This document shows, piece by piece, positions 1 to 8,302 of a stretch of DNA of 16,855 bases. The notes under the pieces are model-generated. The model worked only from the letters and a program-made list of their open reading frames with translations, ran no database searches and was not told the origin of the DNA. Source of the DNA: JAAZNO01 sp964508025 (GTDB lineage: Bacteria; Chloroflexota; Anaerolineae; B4-G1; SLSP01); contig CAZDSF010000076.1 of assembly GCA_964508025.1 (NCBI GenBank), positions 1-16,855 of the forward strand, written 5' to 3'. Position 1 is the stretch's first letter, and the number at the start of each line of letters is the position of its first letter. A program made the translations under genes and the position numbers.

Positions 1-526
1 CCGCAGTCATGAAGGGCGGGACATAGATTCCCGACTGCTCCCCGAAAAATAGCAGCACCCACAGCACGATCAGTCCGAAGAAGAAACTGAGCATCGCCTT
101 GAGCGGCAGAAAAACCACAGCTACAATCACCGGCCAGGCGTAGAAAATCCATAGGCTGGAACGCGAACCGCCAGCAATCAAAATCGCCGCCGTGAACAAC
201 ATGCAAGCAAAACCCACATAAGCCAGGGCTGCCTGACGGTAGTGCCCGCGTTTGTTATACACGATGCTCAACCCATGCCATATCAGACTGCTCCCCCCCA
301 TCGCCAACAACATGGGAGGGGTCAAACTGAACAGCCGTTGCTCGTAAATAGCAATGAAAAAGCCCGGCACAACCAGGGAGAAGACGATGCCGATGACGAA
401 GGCGATGTTGAGAATCGTCGCCATGCGGACTTCGTTTCCCTCGGTATCCCATACACGCAGCAGGCGCGCCAACACGAACTGCGGATCGGTCTTCTTTCGG
501 CGATGCGGCAAGTATTGCCGTTCCAT
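1..526 (-). CDS. N-terminal part of a multi-helix membrane protein, probably another membrane/GAF receptor (runs off the window)
   Basis: The reading frame opens at ATG 526 and stays open to position 1, giving 175 residues without a stop; the C-terminus lies outside. A GAGGGAG Shine-Dalgarno at 533-539 sits 6 bases upstream. The start is 3 bases after the TAG of the 1350-residue GAF protein, so coupling is likely. After a basic head (HRRKK, residues 8-12) the motif NEVRMATILN (31-40) leads into the first helix, matching EEKTRVAALLN and AEKTRIAGLLN in the receptors at 12981-14627 and 8303-10015. Five hydrophobic helices are visible, roughly at 38-61, 69-90, 99-119, 124-142 and 144-162. By analogy the missing part should hold a sixth helix, a coiled coil and GAF domains. 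Known: none for this exact protein. Inferred: a membrane sensor of the same family. Confidence 0.8.
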   Translation of the reverse strand, partial: MERQYLPHRRKKTDPQFVLARLLRVWDTEGNEVRMATILNIAFVIGIVFSLVVPGFFIAIYEQRLFSLTPPMLLAMGGSSLIWHGLSIVYNKRGHYRQAALAYVGFACMLFTAAILIAGGSRSSLWIFYAWPVIVAVVFLPLKAMLSFFFGLIVLWVLLFFGEQSGIYVPPFMTA

Positions 527-529
527 AGG

Positions 530-3500
530 CTACTCCCTCACTTCCAGTTCCACCGCGGCCCGACGCACACCCAACGCCAGGCTCAATTCGCGCAGAGCGC
601 GGTCAAGCAACGATTCCACTTCCACCTCAGCGCGCACACGTCCGCTGATTTCTCCGGCCAATTGCTCGCGCAACGCCCGTGCGCGCGTATCTTCCAACAG
701 CCGCGCGGTTTCCAGAGCCTGCCCCAGCCGCGCGGCGACTTCCTCCAATAGCGGAACCGCATCAGCCGCCAGCTCCCCGCCGCTCCGGGAGCGCACATTC
801 AACACGCCGATAACCTGCTCACGGACGCGAATGGGCACCGCTAACACTGTACCGCCTTCGACAGCATTCGCCGCAGCAGGGGTAGTTTGACGATAAATCA
901 CCGGACGGCCTTCCAACCAGGCTTGCGTGGCTTCGGGCGTGCGCTCGGTCGCCACTTCCAAAGCGAAACCGCGATAGCGATACCCGCGCAAGCGCCCGGC
1001 CTTGGCGATGAACTCCCGCCAGGAATCCACCGTATACGTACCCACCACGGCTTCCAGCTGCCGCACACTGCGCTCTGCCTCCGTCAGCAACCGAGTAATC
1101 TCAAGCGCATTTGCCAGCTGATCGGCGACAGTCTGTAACACCGCAATAGCATCTGGCTCCAACTGCTCAACTGTCGCCGACTGAATACAGAGAACGCCAA
1201 GCGTCTGTTCACCGCGCAACAGCGGCAACGCCAACTCCTGAGCCGCCTGAGAAATCAGCGGCACGCTTACCTCGGTAGCAAGCTGAGCCTCACGTTGAAT
1301 GACGCTCAAGCCCAACGGCGTGCTAACATCCAATGGCAGCCGCAGCTTGGCAGCCAGGTGCCCAGCCACGCGATCCCCCACCCCGGTGCGCAACGCCAGC
1401 ACAGAGGTCGCCTCGCCTGCTGCCGCGCCAGGCGATTCATCGCGCAAAAAGATTCCCACACCGGCATATCCCAAACGCTCATGGATGAGCGTCGCCGCCT
1501 GCGACAGCAATGCCTCCGAATCCAAAAGCGCGGATAGCGTCCGCGAAATCTGCACCGCTTGCTGCAAGCGCAGCGCACGCTGCTGCGCCGCATCCTGCAT
1601 CGCCTTCAGCTCGGTCACATCACTGGAGATCCCCACCAAACCGATGATCGCTCCGGTTGCATCTCGCAACGGGATTTTGGTGGCAGAGAACCACCGCGAT
1701 TGCCCCTCGCGGTTGATAATGTGCTCCAGACGCCCAATGACAGAAATGCCATCGCGCACCACCCGCAGATCGTCTTGGAAGGCCGCTTCCGCGCTAGGGC
1801 CAACGAAGAAATCCAGGTCGCTCTTTCCGATAGCCTGCTCCGGCGTGTCTACACCCAACATGCGCGCTTGCGCCGGATTGACGCGCGTGAAGCGCAGTTC
1901 CAGATCTTTGAAATACACGGTGTCTGGAATGTTGTTGATCAAGGCGCTCTGTTCCACATCCTTGCGGGAGATCGCTTCCAGGCGCACCAGGTTCTCCAAT
2001 GCCACTGCCGCCTGCCCTGCCAGGCTCATCAGGACGCGCGCTTCCACCGGAGCGAAATCACGCGCCTGCCGGTAGGCCGCCACCAGGAAACCATTCCATT
2101 CACCGCCCGCCACCAGCGGGATAAGCGCCAACGATCTAGCTTTGAAGCGCTCATGGAAGAAGCGCCGGGTGCTCTCACCCAACCGAGGCTCTTGCAGCAA
2201 ATCGCTAATCAAAACAGGCGTATCCGGGCGCAGAATCTGCACGGCATCGGCGAGCGCCAGGAGATAATGCGCGTCAAACGCCTCAGCCAACGCCTCCGGC
2301 GCCCATCGCGCCAACCGCGACAACGCCGCCGGAGGAACATCCGGCTGCCAGGGACGCTCAAAACGCTCCACGCTGACGAAGCTCTCCGCTTCGCCCAAAA
2401 CGGTATACCGCCGCAACACCTCGAGGATGGCGGCATAGTTATGGCTGGCGCTCAGTTCAGAGGCCGCCTGATACAGCAGATTCATCTCGGCGATGCTGCG
2501 TTGGCTCTCAGCAAACAACCACGCATTTTCCAGAGCCGTCGCCAACTGATCGGCAACCGTCATCATCAACGTAATATCTTCTTGCGAGAAGGCTTCGCGC
2601 ACAACGGACTGCACGGTCAACGCGCCGATGACCTGTTCCCCGCGCCGCAACGGCACTGCCATCTCCGAGTGCGTGTCGGGCAAATACGGATTGTCGAAAC
2701 GCACGAGTTCGGCGCCCGCTTGAGCGACCACATCCAGAGCGATACGCGGGCGCGCGTCGGCAATACACGCACCGATCATCGAAGCGCCTCCAATCTCCAG
2801 CTTGTGCCCGGCAGCCAGCATTTGACGGCCCGCTTCGCCGGTGCCAGCCTGCAACACAGCCCAGCGCCGCTCCGGATCCGTGAGAAAGACGCCGACATAG
2901 TAATAATCGAAACGCTCCTGAATCAGTTCCACAGCCCGTGACAAAAGCTCCTGGGGATCGAGAATCGAGGATGTGGCGCGCGCCACTTCCGCCGCGGTCT
3001 GCAACTGTACAGCGCGCTGCCGAGTCTCGACGAACAAGCGGTTCGCTTCCAGGGCATTTGCCACCTGCAACGCAATCGTAGATAGCAGCTCCACATCAGA
3101 GACGCTGAACAGGTTCTCGTATTCATAGTTCTCGATTGCCATCACCCCGACGATGGCGTCCGCCGTGAGCAGAGGAACGCCCAACCACGAACGCGCCTCA
3201 TCGCCAATCAAACCAAGCCCCTGAGACTCCATGAACGCGCGATTCTCGTCCAGATTTGCCAGATGGAGGGGCTGTCGGTTGCGGATGATGTAACCAGTAA
3301 GCCCTTGCCCAAGTTTGTAAGTGCGTACAGGTTGCAACTCTCCATGCGCCATCTGGAAAACCAAGGTCCATTCGTCGCTGCCTTCGCGATAGGTGGCGAT
3401 ATAGAAATCTTTGGTATCGAAAACCCGACTGATCTGCTCATAGGCGTTGCGAATGATCGCATCGAGATCATGCGTAGAAGCCAACGCCTGCTGCAAGTCT

Positions 3501-4582
3501 GTTACCACCGAAAGGCCTTTGATACGACGCTCACGCTGCTCGAAAAGCAAAGCATTCTCAATCGCCGTAGCGATTTGATCGGCCATGGTCTGCAAACTTG
3601 TGATATCCGCATCGGTAAAGGCAGCCGTCCGCTCAGATTGAATCGTCATCGCTCCCAGGATACGCTGCCCCCGCCCAATCAACGGCAGCGCCATTTCCGA
3701 GTGCGTCTGCGGCAGATAAGGATTGTCGAAACGGCGGGCTTCTTTGCCCACATCCAGCGCGATGCGCGCCCGCCCATCGGCAGCGCAGGCGCCAATCATC
3801 GAATCGCCGCCCACTTCCAGGCGATGATGCGCCGCCAACATCTGCGCCCCGGCGGCTCCCGAACCGGCGCGCAACACGGCCCACTGCCCGGTGTCATCCA
3901 GCAGGAATAGACCCGCATAATACAGTTCAAACCGTTCCTGAAGCAAATTCACTATTTGGGGCAGCATGTCTTCAAGCGTGAGAATCGAGGTTACGATCCG
4001 CGCCACTTCTGCGCCAACAGAGAGCAGATGCGCGCGGTGCTGCACTTCGGCGAGCAATTTCCCGTTGCGGATAGCCGCCGCCGCCTGATCTGCCAACGCT
4101 TCGATCAAGGTGATGTCTTCAGCCGTGAAATCGGGCTGCGACATGGTATTGACAGCCGTGAGAATCCCCAGGATCGTATCACGATACAGAATTGGCACCA
4201 CCAGAATCGAACCGACTTCCATGGCGACACGCCGCTGTTGCACTGCCGGCGTCTCGCGCGGATCACTGCCGACCAGCGCTTTGGGCGAAAATGCCGTTTT
4301 GCGCTCCCGCAACGACCAGCCGGCCAGGCCATCCCAGAGCTCCGCATACTCGATGCGCACAATCGGCGTCGGATCCGGCCCGCCCTTGGCGATATGCGTC
4401 ACCTGCTCAGTATCCACATCTACGGCAAACAGCAGCACCCGATCGGCGTGCAAGGCTTCGGCAGCGCCATCCACGATGGTTTGAAAGATCTCGTTCAGGT
4501 CTTGTAAGTTGATGACCGAACGAGTCGCGCGATATAGCACTTCGACGTGAGCAGTTGATTTCACTTCATCCATGGCGATCAT
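530..4582 (-). CDS. Soluble multi-GAF protein (seven GAF domains and one PAS, no output domain)
   Basis: This 1350-residue protein has no membrane helix or signal peptide and should be cytosolic, unlike its neighbours. Domains in order: GAF1 about 25-175, GAF2 198-345, GAF3 365-515, GAF4 538-690, GAF5 710-865, PAS with PAC 875-1000 (NNIPDTVYFKD start, VGISSDVTELK end), GAF6 1015-1165, GAF7 1185-1295, and an incomplete-GAF tail 1305-1350. GAF and PAS domains usually bind small ligands or make dimers in signalling proteins. No kinase, cyclic-di-GMP or DNA-binding domain follows. GAF2 and GAF4 look like a recent internal duplication. The first ATG (4582) overlaps the TGA of the upstream gene as ATGA, but an AAGG at 4583-4586 touches it directly. 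The ATG at 4573 has the same AAGG 9 bases upstream and is the likelier start (1347 residues). Function beyond sensing is unknown. Confidence 0.93.
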   Translation of the reverse strand: MIAMDEVKSTAHVEVLYRATRSVINLQDLNEIFQTIVDGAAEALHADRVLLFAVDVDTEQVTHIAKGGPDPTPIVRIEYAELWDGLAGWSLRERKTAFSPKALVGSDPRETPAVQQRRVAMEVGSILVVPILYRDTILGILTAVNTMSQPDFTAEDITLIEALADQAAAAIRNGKLLAEVQHRAHLLSVGAEVARIVTSILTLEDMLPQIVNLLQERFELYYAGLFLLDDTGQWAVLRAGSGAAGAQMLAAHHRLEVGGDSMIGACAADGRARIALDVGKEARRFDNPYLPQTHSEMALPLIGRGQRILGAMTIQSERTAAFTDADITSLQTMADQIATAIENALLFEQRERRIKGLSVVTDLQQALASTHDLDAIIRNAYEQISRVFDTKDFYIATYREGSDEWTLVFQMAHGELQPVRTYKLGQGLTGYIIRNRQPLHLANLDENRAFMESQGLGLIGDEARSWLGVPLLTADAIVGVMAIENYEYENLFSVSDVELLSTIALQVANALEANRLFVETRQRAVQLQTAAEVARATSSILDPQELLSRAVELIQERFDYYYVGVFLTDPERRWAVLQAGTGEAGRQMLAAGHKLEIGGASMIGACIADARPRIALDVVAQAGAELVRFDNPYLPDTHSEMAVPLRRGEQVIGALTVQSVVREAFSQEDITLMMTVADQLATALENAWLFAESQRSIAEMNLLYQAASELSASHNYAAILEVLRRYTVLGEAESFVSVERFERPWQPDVPPAALSRLARWAPEALAEAFDAHYLLALADAVQILRPDTPVLISDLLQEPRLGESTRRFFHERFKARSLALIPLVAGGEWNGFLVAAYRQARDFAPVEARVLMSLAGQAAVALENLVRLEAISRKDVEQSALINNIPDTVYFKDLELRFTRVNPAQARMLGVDTPEQAIGKSDLDFFVGPSAEAAFQDDLRVVRDGISVIGRLEHIINREGQSRWFSATKIPLRDATGAIIGLVGISSDVTELKAMQDAAQQRALRLQQAVQISRTLSALLDSEALLSQAATLIHERLGYAGVGIFLRDESPGAAAGEATSVLALRTGVGDRVAGHLAAKLRLPLDVSTPLGLSVIQREAQLATEVSVPLISQAAQELALPLLRGEQTLGVLCIQSATVEQLEPDAIAVLQTVADQLANALEITRLLTEAERSVRQLEAVVGTYTVDSWREFIAKAGRLRGYRYRGFALEVATERTPEATQAWLEGRPVIYRQTTPAAANAVEGGTVLAVPIRVREQVIGVLNVRSRSGGELAADAVPLLEEVAARLGQALETARLLEDTRARALREQLAGEISGRVRAEVEVESLLDRALRELSLALGVRRAAVELEVRE

Positions 4583-5979
4583 CCTTGGCGCACGGCTTTG
4601 TCGTCAGCGGCTGCGTCTGGCTCAGAAGGGGCCGGCTCAACATAGACCGATACCTCGTCAAGATTCAACAAGCGCCCCAGATCTACAACAGCCTGTTGCA
4701 AGAGCATATCCACATCAAACGAGCGGCTAAAGCGTACCGAGAGGTCGCCCAAAACCTGTTCGCGTTGGGCCTGACGTTGCGTCTCCTCCACCAGCCGCAA
4801 GGTCTCCAGGGTTTGCCCCAGCTGATCCATGACGGCCTCAATCATTGCCAGTTCTTCCGCAGTCCAGGGCTGCCCATCGGTGCGCCGCGCCCCCAACGCG
4901 CCGACAACCTCGCCCCGCACCGCGATGGGTACCGCCAACTCACCGGCTTGCACCACGCTGCGCTGCCCTTCTACCGCCGCAGTCATCGGCGGGAGCCACG
5001 TCGGCGCCGTCACCTCAACCTGGGCCTCTCTGGCGCGGAAACCACGCCGTCCCTTCTCAGTTTCCAGGAACATCGCCCAGGCTTCCTGGAGATAGCGCTG
5101 CTGCACCACGCGCAATTCGGTGAGCGTCGTTACCAGCGTCTCAACCGTGCGATTCAACTCCGCGCCCAACGAGAGCAGCGCGGGACTCTCCACTTGTTTC
5201 GCCAGCGCATCGAGATCCAGCCGCGCCGAGAAATCTCCGTCGGCAACGCGGGTCAGAAAGGCGGAATATTCCTGCACGCTCTGCTGAAGTTGCTCAATAG
5301 CGAGCGCGGCTTGTTCGCGAGCCGCCATCTCGGCGCCGATAGCGGCTTCAGCGCGCGCCAATGCCGAGGAGAGCTCGGCATCGCGTTGCCGCGACGCAGC
5401 CAGACCCGCTTCAGAAAAGCGCAGGAAGACCGTCAACAAGCCCACCGTCACCCCAAAAGCCAGCAGCAATGCCACAGGCGTGAGCAACCGGGCCGCCGCT
5501 GGCGTCAGTGGATAGGGTTGGAGCAAGCCAAAACTCTCCAGCAGCACCCAGACCACGGTCAACACCAGAAAGCCAATGGATGAACCCAACGCCGCGCCGC
5601 GCCCACTGATGAGCGCCGCAATGACAACCAGGGGCAAAAAGAGTAAGTGCAGTGGCCCGGTTGAGCCGCCGACGAAATAGGACATCGCCAACAAGTTCAA
5701 GCCGCTGGCAATGAGATAAACCCGCGCAGCCCATTCGAGCGCCCCTCTGCCGCGCAACCACAACGCGATCAGCACACATACAATATAGACCCCAAGGATG
5801 CTCAGCAGCATCAACAATGGGAATTCGAAAGCCAGCTGCGCCGCCGCGAAAAAGGCTGCGCCCAACATCAACGTCGTGATGAGGCTCAAGCGCCCCACCG
5901 CCAACAGAATTTGAGGGCGTTGCAGGGCCACCCGATCCATGGGCGCCGATGGCGGCGCGGGATAGTCAGGATTGCGCAT
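4579..5979 (-). CDS. Six-helix membrane protein with HAMP-like segment, one GAF and incomplete-GAF tail
   Basis: Residue numbers here count from a TTG at 5982; subtract 1 for the ATG. ATG 5979 is preferred because GAGGAGGAGG lies at 5987-5996, 7 bases upstream; it overlaps the previous TGA by one base (TGATG). About six hydrophobic helices lie at roughly 24-50, 54-76, 85-104, 110-127, 134-150 and 166-188. A coiled coil (190-240) is followed by a HAMP-like piece (VADGDFSARLD, 246-256, ending near LNRTVETL). Then come a short GAF with the conserved tryptophan (LQEAWAMF, 298-305; GAF to about 400) and the tail RxxVLGDLSVRF to VSVYVEP (407-450). It lacks the first, full-size GAF seen in the sibling receptors. 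Its end overlaps the multi-GAF gene start (ATGA), suggesting the membrane and soluble proteins are made together. Ligand unknown. Confidence 0.9.
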   Translation of the reverse strand: MRNPDYPAPPSAPMDRVALQRPQILLAVGRLSLITTLMLGAAFFAAAQLAFEFPLLMLLSILGVYIVCVLIALWLRGRGALEWAARVYLIASGLNLLAMSYFVGGSTGPLHLLFLPLVVIAALISGRGAALGSSIGFLVLTVVWVLLESFGLLQPYPLTPAAARLLTPVALLLAFGVTVGLLTVFLRFSEAGLAASRQRDAELSSALARAEAAIGAEMAAREQAALAIEQLQQSVQEYSAFLTRVADGDFSARLDLDALAKQVESPALLSLGAELNRTVETLVTTLTELRVVQQRYLQEAWAMFLETEKGRRGFRAREAQVEVTAPTWLPPMTAAVEGQRSVVQAGELAVPIAVRGEVVGALGARRTDGQPWTAEELAMIEAVMDQLGQTLETLRLVEETQRQAQREQVLGDLSVRFSRSFDVDMLLQQAVVDLGRLLNLDEVSVYVEPAPSEPDAAADDKAVRQG

Positions 5980-8249
5980 CAATTCGCCTCCTCCTCGAGC
6001 TGTGACGCCGGGCCTTGACCGAGTTGCGCCACGAGTTCTGCGCCCTTGAGCGCGCGGCTCATATCACCCAACGCGCGCGCGATGGCCTGTTCTACCGAGA
6101 CCGAAGCCCGGATATTGTCCACGATTTGCCGCACCAGGCGTTCACGCTCACCGCGACGCAGCGTATCCTCGAAGAGCCGGGCGTTATCCAGAGCCAACGC
6201 CGCCTGCGTTGTCAACGCCTGAATCAGATCCAACTCCTCTCGCGTCCAGGGCCGGTCGCGCTCCAACTCCAGCGTTGCCAACACCTGATCACGCAGCGTG
6301 ATCTCCGTCTTCAAACGCCGTGCATCAGACGCAGCGGGCGCGCCGGCGACCGCCGTCGCTTCTAGCAGCTCTGGAGCCGGCAACACCGCCTGGCCCTCGA
6401 GGCGATACACGGCCGGCCCACGGCGTTGACGGTCTGCCCAGGCCGCGCGCGCCGTGGCGCCCAAGGCCCGCTCCATCCGTTCAAGCGATTCGGTGCTCTC
6501 GCGCAACAGACGCACATTATCCAGCGCCAGCGCCAACTGCTCCGCCATCGTCTGCAAAACTGTCACATCTTCCTGCGTGAACGCTTCGGCCTCTGTAGAT
6601 TGCACATCCAACACGCCAATGATGCGGCCACGCGCACGCAATGGCAACCCCATCTCCGAGCGCGTCTGCGGCAGATCGGGGTTGTTGAACCAAACGGCGT
6701 CCGCGCCCACGTCGAGCGCAATGCGTGGACGCCCCGTCGCCAGGACCGAGCCGACGATACCCACGCCCGCTTCCAGCCGGTGTCCCCGCGCCAACATCCG
6801 CTGCCCGCCCGGCGATGAAGCAGCGCGCAATTCCGCGACCGTCCCCTCCATGTTCACCAGGAAAATCCCCGCATGGTAGAAACCGAAACGGTCTGAAATC
6901 AAATTGACCATAGAGGTCAGCAGCGTCTCCTCATCGCGGATAGCAGCGACATCGCGCGCCACTTCGGAAGCCAGACGGAGCAGTTGCGTGCGCCGGACAA
7001 GGTCGCGGGTACGCTCATTCACGCGCGCCTCAAGCGCTGCCCGCGTTTCGAGAAGCTCGGCGTTACTTAAGCGCAACGCCGCCTCCACACGGCGACGGCG
7101 GGCCACGCTAAAAGCCTGGGCGATAACCGTGCCGATCAGGACCAACCCCGCTGTCAATACCGGCCACAGCAAAGCACCATATTGCTCAACGAAGGTTGGC
7201 GGGCGGTTGATGACGAGCGTGTTCACCGGCAACGTCCCAGGATCAATGCGGAAGCGCTGCAACTGCTCGTAATCAAACATAAAGCGATTAGGACTTTCAC
7301 GCTGAATGGGCACATCGCTCGCGGGCGTGCCGGCCAGGATCCGTTCCGCCTGGAAAGCCGCGGCCTGACCTTGCGAAAAGGCATTGGTCAATTTGCCGCC
7401 GACCATACCCCGCCCCAGATAAAAGTCCCACAATCCGTAGATAGGCGCCCGGGTGTTGGCATAGATCAGATCAATCGCCTGTTCATAAGTGTAGAAACGC
7501 TGCGCCCGGTCGCGGTTGAAGAGGATGAGCAGCACCAGATTATCTTCCGTGAGATTGCGCAATGCCACTTCCAACGCGCGGACATCCGTGTTTTCGTAAT
7601 ACACGAAATTGACGCGGCTTTGATAATCGCGCGCTACCTCACGAAACAACCGAGAGTAGACCAGGCCGGTCGTAGTGCCATCATTGATGACCAGAATCTC
7701 GCGCGTCTGAGGCCGCTGGGCCAACGCCACATCCAGGGTAGCGCGAATATCCACGTTTTCGACCACGCCGGTAAAGGTCGAGCGATGCCCTTCCAACATG
7801 GCATCCTCAAAAAAGTTGACGCCGCAGAAAACCACCGGCACACCGGGAAACAAACGCTCGTGATATTCCAGCATGAAATTGAAGGCATCGTTATCAGCAA
7901 CGATGATGACATCCAGAGCCACCCCCGCGTACTTCTGTCGGTAGAGGTCATAGAGACGCTCATAGTAGGCGGCGCTTGGCGCGAGACGTTTGGTATCCAT
8001 GTACTCGAAGTAGAGCTCCACCGGCTGGGTCTCCGGATCCAACACCGAAGTGATGCCGCGCACGATATTATCGCTCCAGCTCAAACCCTGGTGATAGGAG
8101 TTGAGCACCAGAATCTGCTTACGGGTGTCCTGAGCCAGCGAGACACGCCCGGGCCAGAGCAATCCGAGCAAAAAGAGCACCAACAAGGCTCTGCGCACCA
8201 GGCCGCTCCACCCACCATGTAGAAAATGTAGAGACTTCGCTCGTACCAT
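5979..8249 (-). CDS. Receptor with external ABC_sub_bind-type domain, one membrane helix and two GAF domains
   Basis: From ATG 8249 the protein has 756 residues. It begins with a basic, then hydrophobic leader (RRALLVLFLLGLLW, ending near SLAQ, about residue 39). Residues about 44-347 resemble the ABC_sub_bind family (ILVLNSYHQGLSWSDN start), a periplasmic-binding fold often fused to kinases and cyclases. A helix at about 357-380 crosses the membrane. Inside follow a coiled coil (VNERTRDLVRR), GAF1 (437-583, with NNPDLPQTRSEMGLPL), a shorter GAF2 (597-694) and an incomplete-GAF tail. Start choice: an earlier ATG at 8303, overlapping the previous stop, would add 18 residues before the leader and has only a weak GAGAG upstream, whereas ATG 8249 has AGGAG 7 bases upstream and gives a clean leader. 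Role inferred: it reports an extracellular small ligand to an unknown partner. No output domain is present. Confidence 0.92.
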   Translation of the reverse strand: MVRAKSLHFLHGGWSGLVRRALLVLFLLGLLWPGRVSLAQDTRKQILVLNSYHQGLSWSDNIVRGITSVLDPETQPVELYFEYMDTKRLAPSAAYYERLYDLYRQKYAGVALDVIIVADNDAFNFMLEYHERLFPGVPVVFCGVNFFEDAMLEGHRSTFTGVVENVDIRATLDVALAQRPQTREILVINDGTTTGLVYSRLFREVARDYQSRVNFVYYENTDVRALEVALRNLTEDNLVLLILFNRDRAQRFYTYEQAIDLIYANTRAPIYGLWDFYLGRGMVGGKLTNAFSQGQAAAFQAERILAGTPASDVPIQRESPNRFMFDYEQLQRFRIDPGTLPVNTLVINRPPTFVEQYGALLWPVLTAGLVLIGTVIAQAFSVARRRRVEAALRLSNAELLETRAALEARVNERTRDLVRRTQLLRLASEVARDVAAIRDEETLLTSMVNLISDRFGFYHAGIFLVNMEGTVAELRAASSPGGQRMLARGHRLEAGVGIVGSVLATGRPRIALDVGADAVWFNNPDLPQTRSEMGLPLRARGRIIGVLDVQSTEAEAFTQEDVTVLQTMAEQLALALDNVRLLRESTESLERMERALGATARAAWADRQRRGPAVYRLEGQAVLPAPELLEATAVAGAPAASDARRLKTEITLRDQVLATLELERDRPWTREELDLIQALTTQAALALDNARLFEDTLRRGERERLVRQIVDNIRASVSVEQAIARALGDMSRALKGAELVAQLGQGPASQLEEEAN

Positions 8250-8256
8250 ACACGCG

Positions 8257-8261
8257 CTCCT
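8257..8261 (-). promoter_or_regulatory. Shine-Dalgarno AGGAG that fixes the start of the substrate-binding receptor at 8249
   Basis: AGGAG lies 7 bases before ATG 8249, while the upstream in-frame ATG 8303 has only a weak GAGAG. The choice removes 18 residues ahead of the leader peptide and leaves a 53-base gap after the previous gene. Confidence 0.75.
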
Positions 8262-8302
8262 GAATAAAGCCTCGGCTTCTCCGAGCAAGGTTGTCGCCGC
8301 CA

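Noticed and set aside
1559..2941. A 460-codon open frame on the plus strand, along with many other plus-strand frames
   Set aside because: It lies antisense to the multi-GAF gene, its translation is rich in Arg, His and Gln with no recognisable domain, and the minus-strand frame has clear domains and Shine-Dalgarno sites. The plus-strand frames are shadows of biased codon use.
530..4582. A degenerate histidine kinase in the C-terminal tail shared by the receptors
   Set aside because: The tail has the RERL..EVT..R pattern but no phospho-accepting His with following Glu/Leu-Arg-Thr-Pro and no ATP-binding boxes; it aligns better with the opening of a GAF domain.
8271..8285. Small inverted repeat CTCGG-loop-CCGAG between two genes
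   Set aside because: The stem is only 5 bases with a 5-base loop and is not followed by a run of T on the minus strand, so it does not support a terminator or attenuator.
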